Shown: piece by piece, positions 8,084 to 15,174 of the stretch
Layout: the number at the start of each line of letters is the position of its first letter
How positions within the stretch are numbered: position 1 is the stretch's first letter
Assembly (NCBI GenBank): GCA_945903465.1
Contig: CAMDOF010000065.1
Location: 1-37,391, forward strand
Reading direction: 5' to 3'
Source of the DNA: Opitutus sp. GAS368
GTDB lineage: Bacteria > Verrucomicrobiota > Verrucomicrobiia > Opitutales > Opitutaceae
Length of the DNA stretch: 37,391 bases
The notes under the pieces: model-generated
What the model was told of the DNA's origin: nothing
Databases searched by the model: none
The model's input: the letters and a program-made list of their open reading frames with translations, nothing else
Program-made: the position numbers and the translations under genes

Positions 8084-9259
8084 ATGATTCAACGTCTGGC
8101 CGAAGCCCGCATCAGCGACCTGCTCACGCGTTTTCCGGCCGTCGCCGTGTTGGGCCCGCGTCAGGTCGGCAAGACGACCTTGGCGCGGCGGCTCGTCGAG
8201 GAGCTTGGGGCCGTCTATCTGGATCTCGAGTTGCCGTCGCATCGGGCGAAGCTCTCCGACCCGGAGCACTATTTCAGTTCCCAGGAAGACCGCTTGGTCG
8301 TGCTGGACGAAATCCAGCGCGTGCCGGGACTTTTCGAAGTTCTGCGCGGTGTCATCGACGAGCGCCGCCGCCAAGGTCGCCGCCACCAGCAGTTTCTCCT
8401 GCTAGGCTCGGCGTCGATCGATCTTCTCCAGCAGTCGTCCGAAACCCTGGCCGGCCGCATCGCCTATTCTGAACTCACTCCGCTGTTGGTGGAGGAGGTC
8501 GCGACCAAGAAACGCGGCGACCGGGATCGGCTTTGGTTGCGGGGCGGGTTTCCCGATAGCTTTCTGGCGGCGGACGAGGCCGCGAGCGTCGAGTGGCGCG
8601 AGGAGTTTGTCGGCACCTATCTTGAACGGGACATTCCCCTCTTGGGTCCGAGAATTCCCGCGGAAACCTTGCGCCGCTTCTGGACCATGCTCGCCCACGA
8701 GCAGGGCACGCTGCTGAATGCGGCGTCCGTCGCCGGAGCCATCGGTGTCAGCGGCCAGACCGTCGGACGCTATTTGGATCTCATGGTCGACTTGCTTCTC
8801 GTGCGCCGTTTGCCGCCTTGGTCGAAGAGCGCGGGAAAACGCCTGGTCCGTTCGCCCAAGGTCTACGTGCGCGACAGCGGTTTGGTGCATGCCCTGCTGG
8901 GGCTGCGGGACCTTGACGCCGTCCTGGGCCACCCCGTGACCGGAGGGAGTTGGGAGGGGTTTGTGATCGAAAACCTGCTGGCCGCCGCGCCGAGCGGGAC
9001 GTCGGCGTGTTTCTACCGGACCGCCGTCGGGGCCGAGATCGACCTCGTGCTGGATCTGCCGCCGAAAGAGCGCTGGGCCATTGAAATCAAGCGGTCTTCC
9101 TCTCCGGTGTTGTCGAAAGGATTTTACCTCGGCTGCGGTGATATCAAGGCGACGAGACGAATGGTGGTTCACGCCGGGGAGGACACCTTTGGCCTTGGCG
9201 ACGGCGTGGAAGCCGTCTCGCTCCGCGGCGCGCTCGCGGCGTTGCGAGGCCGGCACTGA
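8084..9259 (+). CDS. AAA-type ATPase with DUF4143 domain
   Basis: This 391-residue protein has a Walker A motif GPRQVGKTT (residues 24-32) close to the N-terminus, a Walker B strand RLVVLDEIQ (70-78), and a sensor-like LLLGSAS (about 105-111), as in the large family of AAA_14/DUF4143 ATPases. The C-terminal part includes a winged-helix-like segment (AASVAGAIGVSGQTVGRYLD) and ends with AEIDLVLDLP...WAIEIKRS, which resembles the E-D-ExK core of PD-(D/E)XK nucleases often seen in this domain. Family function is unsettled; it is widespread, mobile and sometimes associated with toxin-like or defence modules. It stands alone between the FecR relic and the STN-receptor relic, so it probably arrived in that locus. 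A CTTCCA-GAGCA-TGGAAG palindrome (8058-8074) just upstream could be an operator. Confidence 0.85.
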   Translation: MIQRLAEARISDLLTRFPAVAVLGPRQVGKTTLARRLVEELGAVYLDLELPSHRAKLSDPEHYFSSQEDRLVVLDEIQRVPGLFEVLRGVIDERRRQGRRHQQFLLLGSASIDLLQQSSETLAGRIAYSELTPLLVEEVATKKRGDRDRLWLRGGFPDSFLAADEAASVEWREEFVGTYLERDIPLLGPRIPAETLRRFWTMLAHEQGTLLNAASVAGAIGVSGQTVGRYLDLMVDLLLVRRLPPWSKSAGKRLVRSPKVYVRDSGLVHALLGLRDLDAVLGHPVTGGSWEGFVIENLLAAAPSGTSACFYRTAVGAEIDLVLDLPPKERWAIEIKRSSSPVLSKGFYLGCGDIKATRRMVVHAGEDTFGLGDGVEAVSLRGALAALRGRH

Positions 9260-9453
9260 GTGAAGACTCCGGCCTTCGCTGGGCCACCACGAGGCAAGCC
9301 TCGACCAACCGGTGGGTATCCACGCTTCGATCGTCTAAAAGAAGAAATACCCGCCGCCGCGCGATCGGCTGGAAAATTGTGTAGAGGTTTGACGCCGTGG
9401 TTCGTGTTAGAAGGTGCGGACCGATTTCTTCGGAACGCGAAGTCCTAACACCT

Positions 9454-9792
9454 GTGCAGTTGCCCTCTCATCTCCGAATTTCCGAACGGACCGTTTTGGT
9501 CCGCGCCTTTGCCTGCTGCCTCGGCATCATGGCAACAGCCGCGTGGATGTCCGCCGGGGAGCCGGAAAAGCGTAAATTCGACGTGCCAGCGGATCTGGCG
9601 GAGAAGTCCCTGCGCGTGTTTTCGGTGCATTCAGGCTCTGAGGTGTTGTTTTCTAGCGACGCCGCCAACGGCGTGCGAACCAACGCGATCATGGGTGAGT
9701 TATCGCCCGGTGAAGCCGTGAAGAAGATGCTGGCCGGAACGACCCTTTACGTGCGGGACGAGCGCGACGGGTGTTACCTTTTAACGAATCGA
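9454..9792 (+). pseudogene. STN domain of a truncated TonB-dependent receptor
   Basis: From GTG 9454 the frame encodes a signal peptide (VRAFACCLGIMATAAWMSAG) and then KFDVPADLAEKSLRVFSVHS through ELSPGEAVKKMLAGTTLYV to YLLTNR. This is the secretin/TonB short N-terminal (STN) domain that FecR-linked TonB receptors use to signal to FecR. No plug or barrel follows: homology stops near 9792, where a RAYT-like relic on the other strand begins; the frame itself stays open to 9924. The piece is the 5' stump of a receptor whose remaining 2-3 kb were replaced by transposase DNA. It completes the sigma/FecR/receptor set with the relic at 7556. Confidence 0.75.
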
Positions 9793-10207
9793 CAAACGGC
9801 CACCCGCGCTGAGAGCGGCGAACCCATCTGCAGCTTTTCGGCAATCCACCGGTACGGTGCGCCGGCCTGCTTTCTCACGATGAATGCCCTTTCGACCTTC
9901 CACCGAGGAGACCTTCGGGTCTGAACAAGGTCGTCCCGATTTTTCCAGCGTGGTGCCAGCACCTCGTCGAGCACGAATTGCCAGCGGGCTTCCTTGAGGT
10001 CACGAATTTCGACCCGAGGTAGATCTCGTTCCAACGCCCTCTGCCGTTGTTCGCGGGCGACCGCCTGTTTCCATGCCTGGGTGCCGATGGCCCGGCCTCA
10101 AAGGAACTCGCGGCTCCGGTCGTTTCGAAAACGTCGCGCCGGTAATTCCCTCGATTGCTGACGTGATAAACCGCTCCTGGATATTGAATGCGAAGCCGCG
10201 TGCCACG
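9777..10207 (-). pseudogene. RAYT-like transposase relic with internal deletion
   Basis: The minus strand gives the family N-terminus RLRIQYPGAVYHVSNRGNYR followed by RDVFETTGAASSFE, then skips directly to the C-terminal part AIGTQAWKQAVAREQRQRAL, WQFVLDEVLAPRWKNRDDLV and PYRWIAEKLQMGSPLSARVA. The central roughly 180 residues, including the HUH motif, are deleted, and the start (around 10207) is out of frame with the YHVSNRG block. Its 3' end overlaps the truncation point of the STN-receptor stump, so this element is the likely cause of that truncation. Confidence 0.7.
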
Positions 10208-10415
10208 CCACCAGCAAGGCCGCCGCGGTCGGGCCCGCTCCACCCGCCTACCCCCCATTTTGGGGCTTCGGAGGTGTTGTCATTTCCAACAAACGTGAGT
10301 CACGCGCCCTCGATTCGTTAACAGGTAGCCGGCAAACCTCTTCGGATCGGGGGCCTTCTTTCTTCGGATCCGTGTTCATCCGTGAAATCTGTACTGAACT
10401 TTGCCGTTTCCGGAA

Positions 10416-10853
10416 CTACGCTAGTGGATTCACCACTTCGAAAAACCCAAAGTCGGAAAAATCCGCGACATTGCGCGTGTAAAACCGCGTCACCCCTTGC
10501 GCTCGCAGCGTCTCCGCGAGCACCGCATCGTGCACCAGGAGGCCGCTGCGTTCCGCCTGGCTCTTCAGCGCCCGCAGCACACCCGCCCAGCGCGCTTCCT
10601 CATAACCGCAGTGCAAAAATCCGGTCTCTTCGCGAAACCACACGATCTGCGCCAAGGCATCCCGTGCCGCCAGCGCGCGGGTCATCACGCGCGGATGGCG
10701 GAGCAGCCGGTAGAGTTCAAACAGCACCTGATCGGAAAAAATCCACTTCCGCGGTTCATGCAACGCCGCTTCCAGCCACGCTTTCGCTGCGGCGTGCTCG
10801 GCGCAGCCCCGGTTCATCGCGTAGAGCAGCAAGTTGGTATCTCCGCTGTTCAC
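10416..10853 (-). CDS. PIN-domain (VapC-type) toxin
   Basis: This 145-residue protein has the PIN-domain acidic pattern: D5 in GDTNLLLYA, E46 in LFELYRLL, D109 in LLVHDAVLAE, and a late N/D block TRNVADF (127-132). PIN toxins of the VapC type are Mg-dependent ribonucleases that cut tRNA or rRNA. It starts with GTG at 10851-10853, overlapping the stop of the upstream antitoxin gene by 4 bp (GTGA), a typical translationally coupled toxin-antitoxin arrangement. The C-terminus FFEVVNPL is usual for the family. The pair appears intact, unlike most of its surroundings. Confidence 0.88.
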   Translation of the reverse strand: MNSGDTNLLLYAMNRGCAEHAAAKAWLEAALHEPRKWIFSDQVLFELYRLLRHPRVMTRALAARDALAQIVWFREETGFLHCGYEEARWAGVLRALKSQAERSGLLVHDAVLAETLRAQGVTRFYTRNVADFSDFGFFEVVNPLA

Positions 10854-11089
10854 CGGCTATCCTCCTCGTAGGCGAGGGCCCGCAGCTCGGCGGCTTTCGC
10901 CCGCATCCGGCCCCCATCCACCGTGCGCACCACCACGCCGCCCGGCTTGCGCCGCACCATCGGATACGTCCGGACCATCTGCTCGGCCGCTCGCCGCACC
11001 ACCTCGCTCAACGGGCGGTCTTCCACCGCTGCGATCTCCCGCAAATCGCGCAACACCGGCTCGGGCAACAAAACCTGGATCTTTTGCAT
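10850..11089 (-). CDS. Ribbon-helix-helix antitoxin paired with PIN toxin
   Basis: From ATG at 11087-11089 the protein has 79 residues: MQKIQVLLPEPVLRDLREIA is a ribbon-helix-helix N-terminus (short beta-strand then amphipathic helix), followed by DRPLSEVVRRAAEQMVR and a basic, glycine-containing C-terminal tail likely to wrap the toxin. Upstream codons extend the frame to 11191, but that extension is low-complexity and lacks family features. The role is to neutralise the adjacent PIN toxin and to autorepress the operon; the operator should lie just upstream of 11089. Confidence 0.78.
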   Translation of the reverse strand: MQKIQVLLPEPVLRDLREIAAVEDRPLSEVVRRAAEQMVRTYPMVRRKPGGVVVRTVDGGRMRAKAAELRALAYEEDSR

Positions 11090-11533
11090 GGCTCCATGCT
11101 TTCGGCGTATCTGATCAACGCAAGCTTCGTTCCCCCAACCTTCCGCGTTCCCTCGCCTCCTTGCCCGACAAGCATGCCCCAGACCCTCCAAAACGTCCTC
11201 TACCTGCTCACCCCCGGCCTCTCGTTTAGTCCGATCCGCGACATGGCGATGCTCCTCTCCTTCGGGTCAAACGTCCCCAGAACAGCGATGGTAGCCATGG
11301 ATGCCCGGATGATCGTGTAGCTTCGGCAAGGGTGCGTAATTCGGCGACTGATTCCTGCTACGCTGGTGGCGCTGACAACGACCACCCCGATGACAGCGGT
11401 CCACCATTCCGAGCCGGCGGGTCTGCCATCGCTCGCCCGGCGTTTTATGACTTGGCGGTGCCCCCGACCACGGGGGCAGCGCATTCCCCGGGAACTGTGG
11501 CCAGCGGCGACCGCCGTGGCGCGGATCCACGGG
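11090..11533. other. Upstream region of the PIN module, gene debris
   Basis: No complete gene. The plus strand from ATG 11174 reads MPQTLQNVLYLLTPG before losing resemblance; this short piece is similar to the start of type I Cas1 proteins, but it is too short to annotate. The minus strand reads MATIAVLGTFDPKE (starting near 11298), which resembles the start of Tm-1-like/UPF0261 proteins and is equally short. The antitoxin promoter should lie at the left edge. Confidence 0.35.
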
Positions 11534-11678
11534 GTCGATCCGATGGGGTCAGTCCGCTGATTGCCATGTCCGCGGCGAGAGATCGCCGCGCCCGGCGGCG
11601 GGATGACCCCTCTTCGCTGGCGTCGCAATCCAACGATACGGCGCGGCCACCGTGGTTCGCCGCTTCCGGGCGATGGCG
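11534..11678. repeat. 145-bp direct repeat, left copy
   Basis: This segment, beginning GTCGATCCGATGGGGTCAGT, recurs with few mismatches at 12808-12952, 1274 bp away. It encodes, on the minus strand, the C-terminal end of a RAYT-like protein plus the 3' non-coding edge, so the two copies are 3' ends of two related elements lying in tandem. Confidence 0.85.
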
Positions 11679-12033
11679 ACGTTCCATCCGACGCCTTTTG
11701 GCGCGCTTGCCGCGTCCGCCAAAGACTTGCCGGCTTCTCTGAACGCGGCGTCCAACGCCTGTTGCCACCGCGCGCACTTGATTTCGGCGATCTCCGTGGC
11801 GGACATTTCCGGTGACAACGCCAGCTGGGCGGGTTGGCGTGCGCTCGCCCTCCGCCAGCCCGCTGTGCCAATCGTCCAACCGCCAGAATAGGCGCCGCGC
11901 ACAGTGCGATCGTCGTCGCGCGTTGCCGCGATGTTTGCCCAAGGGTCGAGGTATGGGCGCCAGGGATCGCTTTGGGTCTCGAGCCCGAGAGACGGCCACC
12001 GTTCGGCGGACTGGAACCAATCGCGTGGGGTCG

Positions 12034-12141
12034 CTGGTAGGCAGGGCCAGAGTCGGCTGCTCCGCTGTTCTTCTACGGCCCGATGTATCCATTACGCAGT
12101 TACACTGGCAGGCAGGGCCAGAGGCGGCTGGTCCGCTATTC
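12034..12141. repeat. 71-bp-period duplication, first set
   Basis: The roughly 37-bp segments at 12034-12070 and 12105-12141, beginning CTGG(T/C)AGGCAGGGCCAGAG, are near-identical and spaced 71 bp apart inside the RAYT-like relic. The second set at 12331 has the same period but a different sequence. Confidence 0.7.
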
Positions 12142-12330
12142 GCCCATCCGGTCGGCCGTGACAACTCCGGCACGAACGGGATTGAGAGGGATGTAGTCGC
12201 AGACCCGGGCGAGATGGTGTGCGTCCTCGACCAACGGGGCCTTGTACCGACCCTGCCACCCAGGGCCCTGCTGACCGTGGAATCGAGTCAGCCGCGTCGC
12301 GAACGTAGCTTGCCGCCCGGGCCTCCCCTG

Positions 12331-12507
12331 CACGAGGTTCGGTTCCGGTGTTGCGAGGGCGAGCCTGCGTGCGTGTATCTGCTTTGTTGATACGCTTTCT
12401 GCACGAGGTTCGGTTCCGGTGTTGCGAGGGCAAGCCTGCGTGCGCGTATCTGCTTTGTTGATACGCTTTCTGCACGAGGTTCGGTTCCGGTGTTGCGAGG
12501 GCGAGTC
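12331..12507. repeat. 71-bp tandem repeat, second set
   Basis: Units start at 12331, 12402 and 12473 with CACGAGGTTCGGTTCCGGTG; the third is partial, and a diverged fourth occurrence of the first 33 bp is at 12543. Each unit duplicates a piece of transposase coding sequence plus a linker with GTATC-TGCTTTGTT-GATAC, a small hairpin. Because 71 is not a multiple of three, every copy shifts the reading frame. Confidence 0.88.
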
Positions 12508-12807
12508 ACGGCAGCCTCAACGGTGCGGTGGCGCGAGATCCTGCACGGGGTTCGGTTCCGGCGGTGCGAGGGCGAGGGGGTAGGGGTTGCGCCTGACCAC
12601 GAACGCATCCACCTGCCACCCGAACGGCACCGCCGCCTCATCCAGCGCTCGCCGTGGAATCTAGCGCAGATTTTTCCTGGGGACACGACGCCCACGTCGC
12701 GTTCCGCCGCCTCGGGAGGATATCATTCGCAAACCGCGACGGTGGGGTCGGCCGCCCCAGTCCGCCCGGCGTCGCCGCGCTACGCGCTGGCGATCGCGTC
12801 CGCGAGG

Positions 12808-12952
12808 GTCGATCCGATGGGGTCAGTCCGCTGATGGCAATGTCCGCGGCGAGAGATCGCCGCGCCCGGCGGCGGGATGACCCCTCTTCGATGGAGTCGC
12901 GATCCAACGATACGGCGCGGCCACCGTGGTTCGCCGCGTCCGGGCGATGGCG
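12808..12952 (-). pseudogene. Second RAYT C-terminal fragment (right repeat copy)
   Basis: This is the right copy of the 145-bp repeat. On the minus strand it encodes TTVAAPYRWIATPSKRGHPA, the C-terminal RAYT-like segment also found at 11549. Upstream of it in the sense direction only unassignable sequence follows, so this is the 3' stub of another element. It shows that at least two related copies once lay side by side. Confidence 0.6.
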
Positions 12953-13355
12953 GCCCCGAAAAGTTGGCGCGCCGATGGCTGGAGTCAGAGCGATGTTTAC
13001 CGGCCCGAGACTCGCTGGCGCGGAAGCCGATGATCTCGATTTCAAGTGCTGGACCGGGGGCGCTTGGACTGACCGCGTTGCTTTTCCAGCACGTGAACGT
13101 CAGCCAGATTTTTCGGCCGGGCGGATCGCCGCCTGACTCTCGCAGGAGTCAAAACGTCCGCCAACTGGTTGCAGAGCGGGAAGGCGCGTGGTGATCGCGA
13201 CGGGGACAACACTGGGCGCGGCGTGCTGGGGTGACGGTTGGATCGGCTGCATCGAAACCTCCGTGGACGGTTGCTGGGCGATCCCATTGGCCCCTGCCCG
13301 AGATGGGGTTTACGGCGCAGAGACGGGAGAATTTACCGCGGCTTTCAATCCCAGG
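12953..13355. other. Non-coding stretch before the first 230-bp repeat
   Basis: I see no gene here. The sequence between the RAYT stub and the 230-bp repeat has open frames on both strands but none with recognisable protein features. Confidence 0.4.
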
Positions 13356-13585
13356 GCGTTCAACACTTCCTGGGAGAAGCGCCGAAAAATCGTGCCGGCG
13401 GCTTGGATTTCTCATGGAAAAATCCGAACTGAACTTCCGAAGTGTTTAACGCGCGGCTTCCGTTCCGCATTTAACCCCGGGAGATCATCCCGGTCGTTAA
13501 ACGATCCAAACTGAGTTCGGATACTTTCTAAAAATGGTCGGGGCGATAGGATTAAACACCGAACTTTACTGGTCCTAATATCTCA
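13356..13585. repeat. 230-bp structured repeat, copy A
   Basis: This segment (from GCGTTCAACACTTCCTGGGA to the AT-rich end near 13585) recurs at 17798-18027 with scattered mismatches. It contains ATCCGAACT at 13422, a hairpin TTTAAC-C-CCGGGA-GATCA-TCCCGG-TC-GTTAAA, AGTTCGGAT at 13514, and the tRNA-Pro-derived sequence listed separately. The two words GTGTTTAA and TTAAACAC bracket the structured half as an inverted pair. It probably marks the boundary of a mobile module. Confidence 0.85.
13509..13553. repeat. att-like copy of tRNA-Pro 3' end (left)
   Basis: These 45 bp equal 21031-21075 except for one base (A13534 against G21056). The last 19 bases, TGGTCGGGGCGATAGGATT, are the complement of the final 19 nt of the tRNA-Pro gene (T-stem side, acceptor strand, discriminator and encoded CCA). 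A displaced copy of a tRNA 3' end is the hallmark of the far att site left by site-specific integration into that tRNA. Confidence 0.75.
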
Positions 13586-13945
13586 CGACTGGTCAATTTA
13601 CCCCAAGAAAACGAGACTCTTGCTGACAATTTTGAGGTTCAACGTGGTGCAAATCGCGCTGTCGAGCGGTCCTGAAGGGCTACGACCTGCCTCCGATTAG
13701 AACCATCAACACCACCGACTGGGATTTTGGTGCACCGCGTAGCTGTAAGGTTCCTTAGTCCAAGCGTCTGCAGCTCGCCACCGCCCAAATTGGAATTCAT
13801 CGTTTGAGCCTTCCGCGTATGGGCCAGACACTGTCTGGCTGGTTCCCAATCTGTGCGAACCGCGCAACGCACCCAGATCAGTTCGGATGACACCGACTCA
13901 AAAATGACAACGGAAGTTCGATCGCTGAATTCAGCAGAAGGGGTC
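13586..13945. other. Non-coding stretch with palindromes
   Basis: No gene is evident. It is visibly more AT-rich than its surroundings and contains the perfect palindrome GCCAGACA-C-TGTCTGGC (13823-13839) and one AGTTCGGAT word at 13880, the same word found at the module boundaries. Confidence 0.5.
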
Positions 13946-14506
13946 TCAGCGTTTGAACACTTCTGCCGCGCTGACGGTCAGGCCCGGGAGCACGGGCGTG
14001 GCGAATGTCTCGTCGTCTTCGACCAGCCGAACCGCTTTGACCGGGTCGCGGGCAAAGTCGTAAAGGTGAATTTGCTGCAAAACCGGATCGACGAGCCACA
14101 TTTCCTTCACTCCGGCGCGGGCGTAAATCGAGCGCTTCCGTTTCTTGTCCAGTTGCGAGGTGGCCACGGAAAGCACTTCGATCACGAGATCCGGTGCTCC
14201 GTGCAGCCCGTCTTCCTGACGCAGGTTATGGCGAGAGTTTGCCAGAAAAAGCATGTCGGGTTGCACGACATCCTGTTCGGAAAGGAAGACGTCGTAGGGG
14301 GCGAGATAGACTCGGCCGACCGGGTGTTGACGCAGGTAGCTCCCAAGGATCTGGCTCAAATTCCACACGATTTCCTGGTGATACGAATTCGGAGCTGGGG
14401 CCATGTGGAGTTCTCCTTCGATTAGCTGGTAGCGCCCGCCGTCAGCGGGCAAGGCCCGGTAGTCATCGGCGGTTAGCCGTTCGGTTTCGATAGTCACGGG
14501 CTGCAT
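13946..14506 (-). CDS. Uma2-family (DUF820) putative restriction-fold nuclease
   Basis: Starting at ATG 14504-14506 the protein has 186 residues. It carries the Uma2 landmarks: GRYQLIEGELHMAP (residues 24-37), VQPDMLFL with D84, GAPDLVIEVLS with D106 and E110, then KKRKRSIYARAGVKEMWLVD. These form the PD-(D/E)XK-type active site of this large family, whose biological function is not established; they are common in cyanobacteria and other genomes with many mobile genes. A TTG start at 14542 would add 12 residues but is less likely. It is the first cargo gene inside the tRNA-Pro island and reads toward the left boundary. Confidence 0.85.
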   Translation of the reverse strand: MQPVTIETERLTADDYRALPADGGRYQLIEGELHMAPAPNSYHQEIVWNLSQILGSYLRQHPVGRVYLAPYDVFLSEQDVVQPDMLFLANSRHNLRQEDGLHGAPDLVIEVLSVATSQLDKKRKRSIYARAGVKEMWLVDPVLQQIHLYDFARDPVKAVRLVEDDETFATPVLPGLTVSAAEVFKR

Positions 14507-14686
14507 GATGAGGGAGTGTTCGTGGGAACGCAGTGCTGTCAAAAGTCGAATTACACTTCAATCGGGAACGCCGGAGCGGCGCGTGGTGCCAATCGAATTT
14601 GGTCGGAAGGTGCGAACCCGGCGAACGGGCATCCAATTGACACCATTTGCACCCCAGGGACGTTGCACTGAGAGTGATTTTGATCG

Positions 14687-15091
14687 TCAGAACTGCCTCC
14701 CTTGCGCGACCCAGTAGTGCCAGTCGGCGATGGCTTCTGCCGTCTGTTCGCTCACCCCGACGCCGACGAGTTGCGCCAGCGGCACGGCCAGAGTGCGGTC
14801 CCGCCATTCGATCATGACCTGCATTTCAGCCGGTGAGCCCGCGGGCTCATCGTCGTCGAGCAGGCTGGTCACCGTCACTTGTTCGCCCGCTTTCAGCAAC
14901 GAACCGAGCCGCGTCCGAATGCACTCAGCCTGAAATGGAAATGTGAGCTTGTCGCCGAGATAACACGACCAGCCCGACCACGCCTCGTGCTCGTCGTAAC
15001 AATCGACGATGATCTCCATCGTGATGCGTTCTTCGCGGACCTCGTCTCGTTTCGGGGTGGGCATGAGCTTTGTGGCGATCGGCGTGGCCAT
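14687..15091 (-). CDS. CcbP-like calcium-binding protein
   Basis: With a start at 15089-15091 the product has 134 residues. The core reads MEIIVDCYDEHEAWSGWSCY, GDKLTFPFQAECIRTR, VMIEWRDRTLAVPLAQLVGV and ends EAIADWHYWVAQGRQF. This is the pattern of the CcbP family (a cyanobacterial calcium-binding protein and many uncharacterised relatives): a small acidic beta-rich domain with a conserved terminal DWHYW block. Whether it binds calcium here cannot be seen. The frame is open to 15181, which would overlap the divergent 598-residue gene; alternative starts exist at 15064 and 15019, and none has a clear ribosome binding site. Confidence 0.7.
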   Translation of the reverse strand: MATPIATKLMPTPKRDEVREERITMEIIVDCYDEHEAWSGWSCYLGDKLTFPFQAECIRTRLGSLLKAGEQVTVTSLLDDDEPAGSPAEMQVMIEWRDRTLAVPLAQLVGVGVSEQTAEAIADWHYWVAQGRQF

Positions 15092-15174
15092 GAATTGTTC
15101 GTGCGTGGAGGCGGCGAGGCAAACGGTAAAAATGCGTTGGCAAGGGCCGCTGATGCCGAACATTTTCCAGCCCG

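Larger units (their letters stand above)
11549..12700 (-). pseudogene. RAYT-like transposase relic with tandem duplications
   Basis: Fragments of the family appear on the minus strand in correct order but several frames. ALDEAAVPFGWQVDAFVVRR followed by NPYPLALAPPEPN lies near 12540-12640, so the HUH site reads P-Y-P. FHGQQGPGWQGRYKAPLVED and DYIPLNPVRAGVV lie near 12150-12300. SATEIAEIKCARWQQALDAA...APYRWIA lies at 11549-11850. The coding sequence is interrupted by frameshifts and by two sets of 71-bp tandem duplications, one of which repeats the segment for LALATPEPNLVQ. The gene is clearly dead. Confidence 0.72.

Noticed and set aside
11206..11298. Tm-1-like/UPF0261 gene start on the minus strand (MATIAVLGTFDPKE)
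   Set aside because: Only about 14 residues resemble the family, and the sequence that follows does not; it is too little for annotation.
10382..11320. 312-codon plus-strand open frame
   Set aside because: It lies opposite the PIN toxin and its antitoxin, which have clear motifs and coupled starts; the plus-strand translation is Pro/Arg-rich shadow sequence.
12331..12507. CRISPR array (33-bp repeats with about 38-bp spacers)
   Set aside because: The spacers are nearly identical between copies and the repeats encode part of a transposase; this is a tandem duplication. No cas genes are present.
13443..13502. Integron attC site (GTTTAAC ... GTTAAAC about 60 bp apart)
   Set aside because: The outer boxes fit the RYYYAAC/GTTRRRY pattern, but I could not find convincing inner L boxes with the extra base, and no integron integrase is in the window. 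The tRNA-derived repeat explains the region better.
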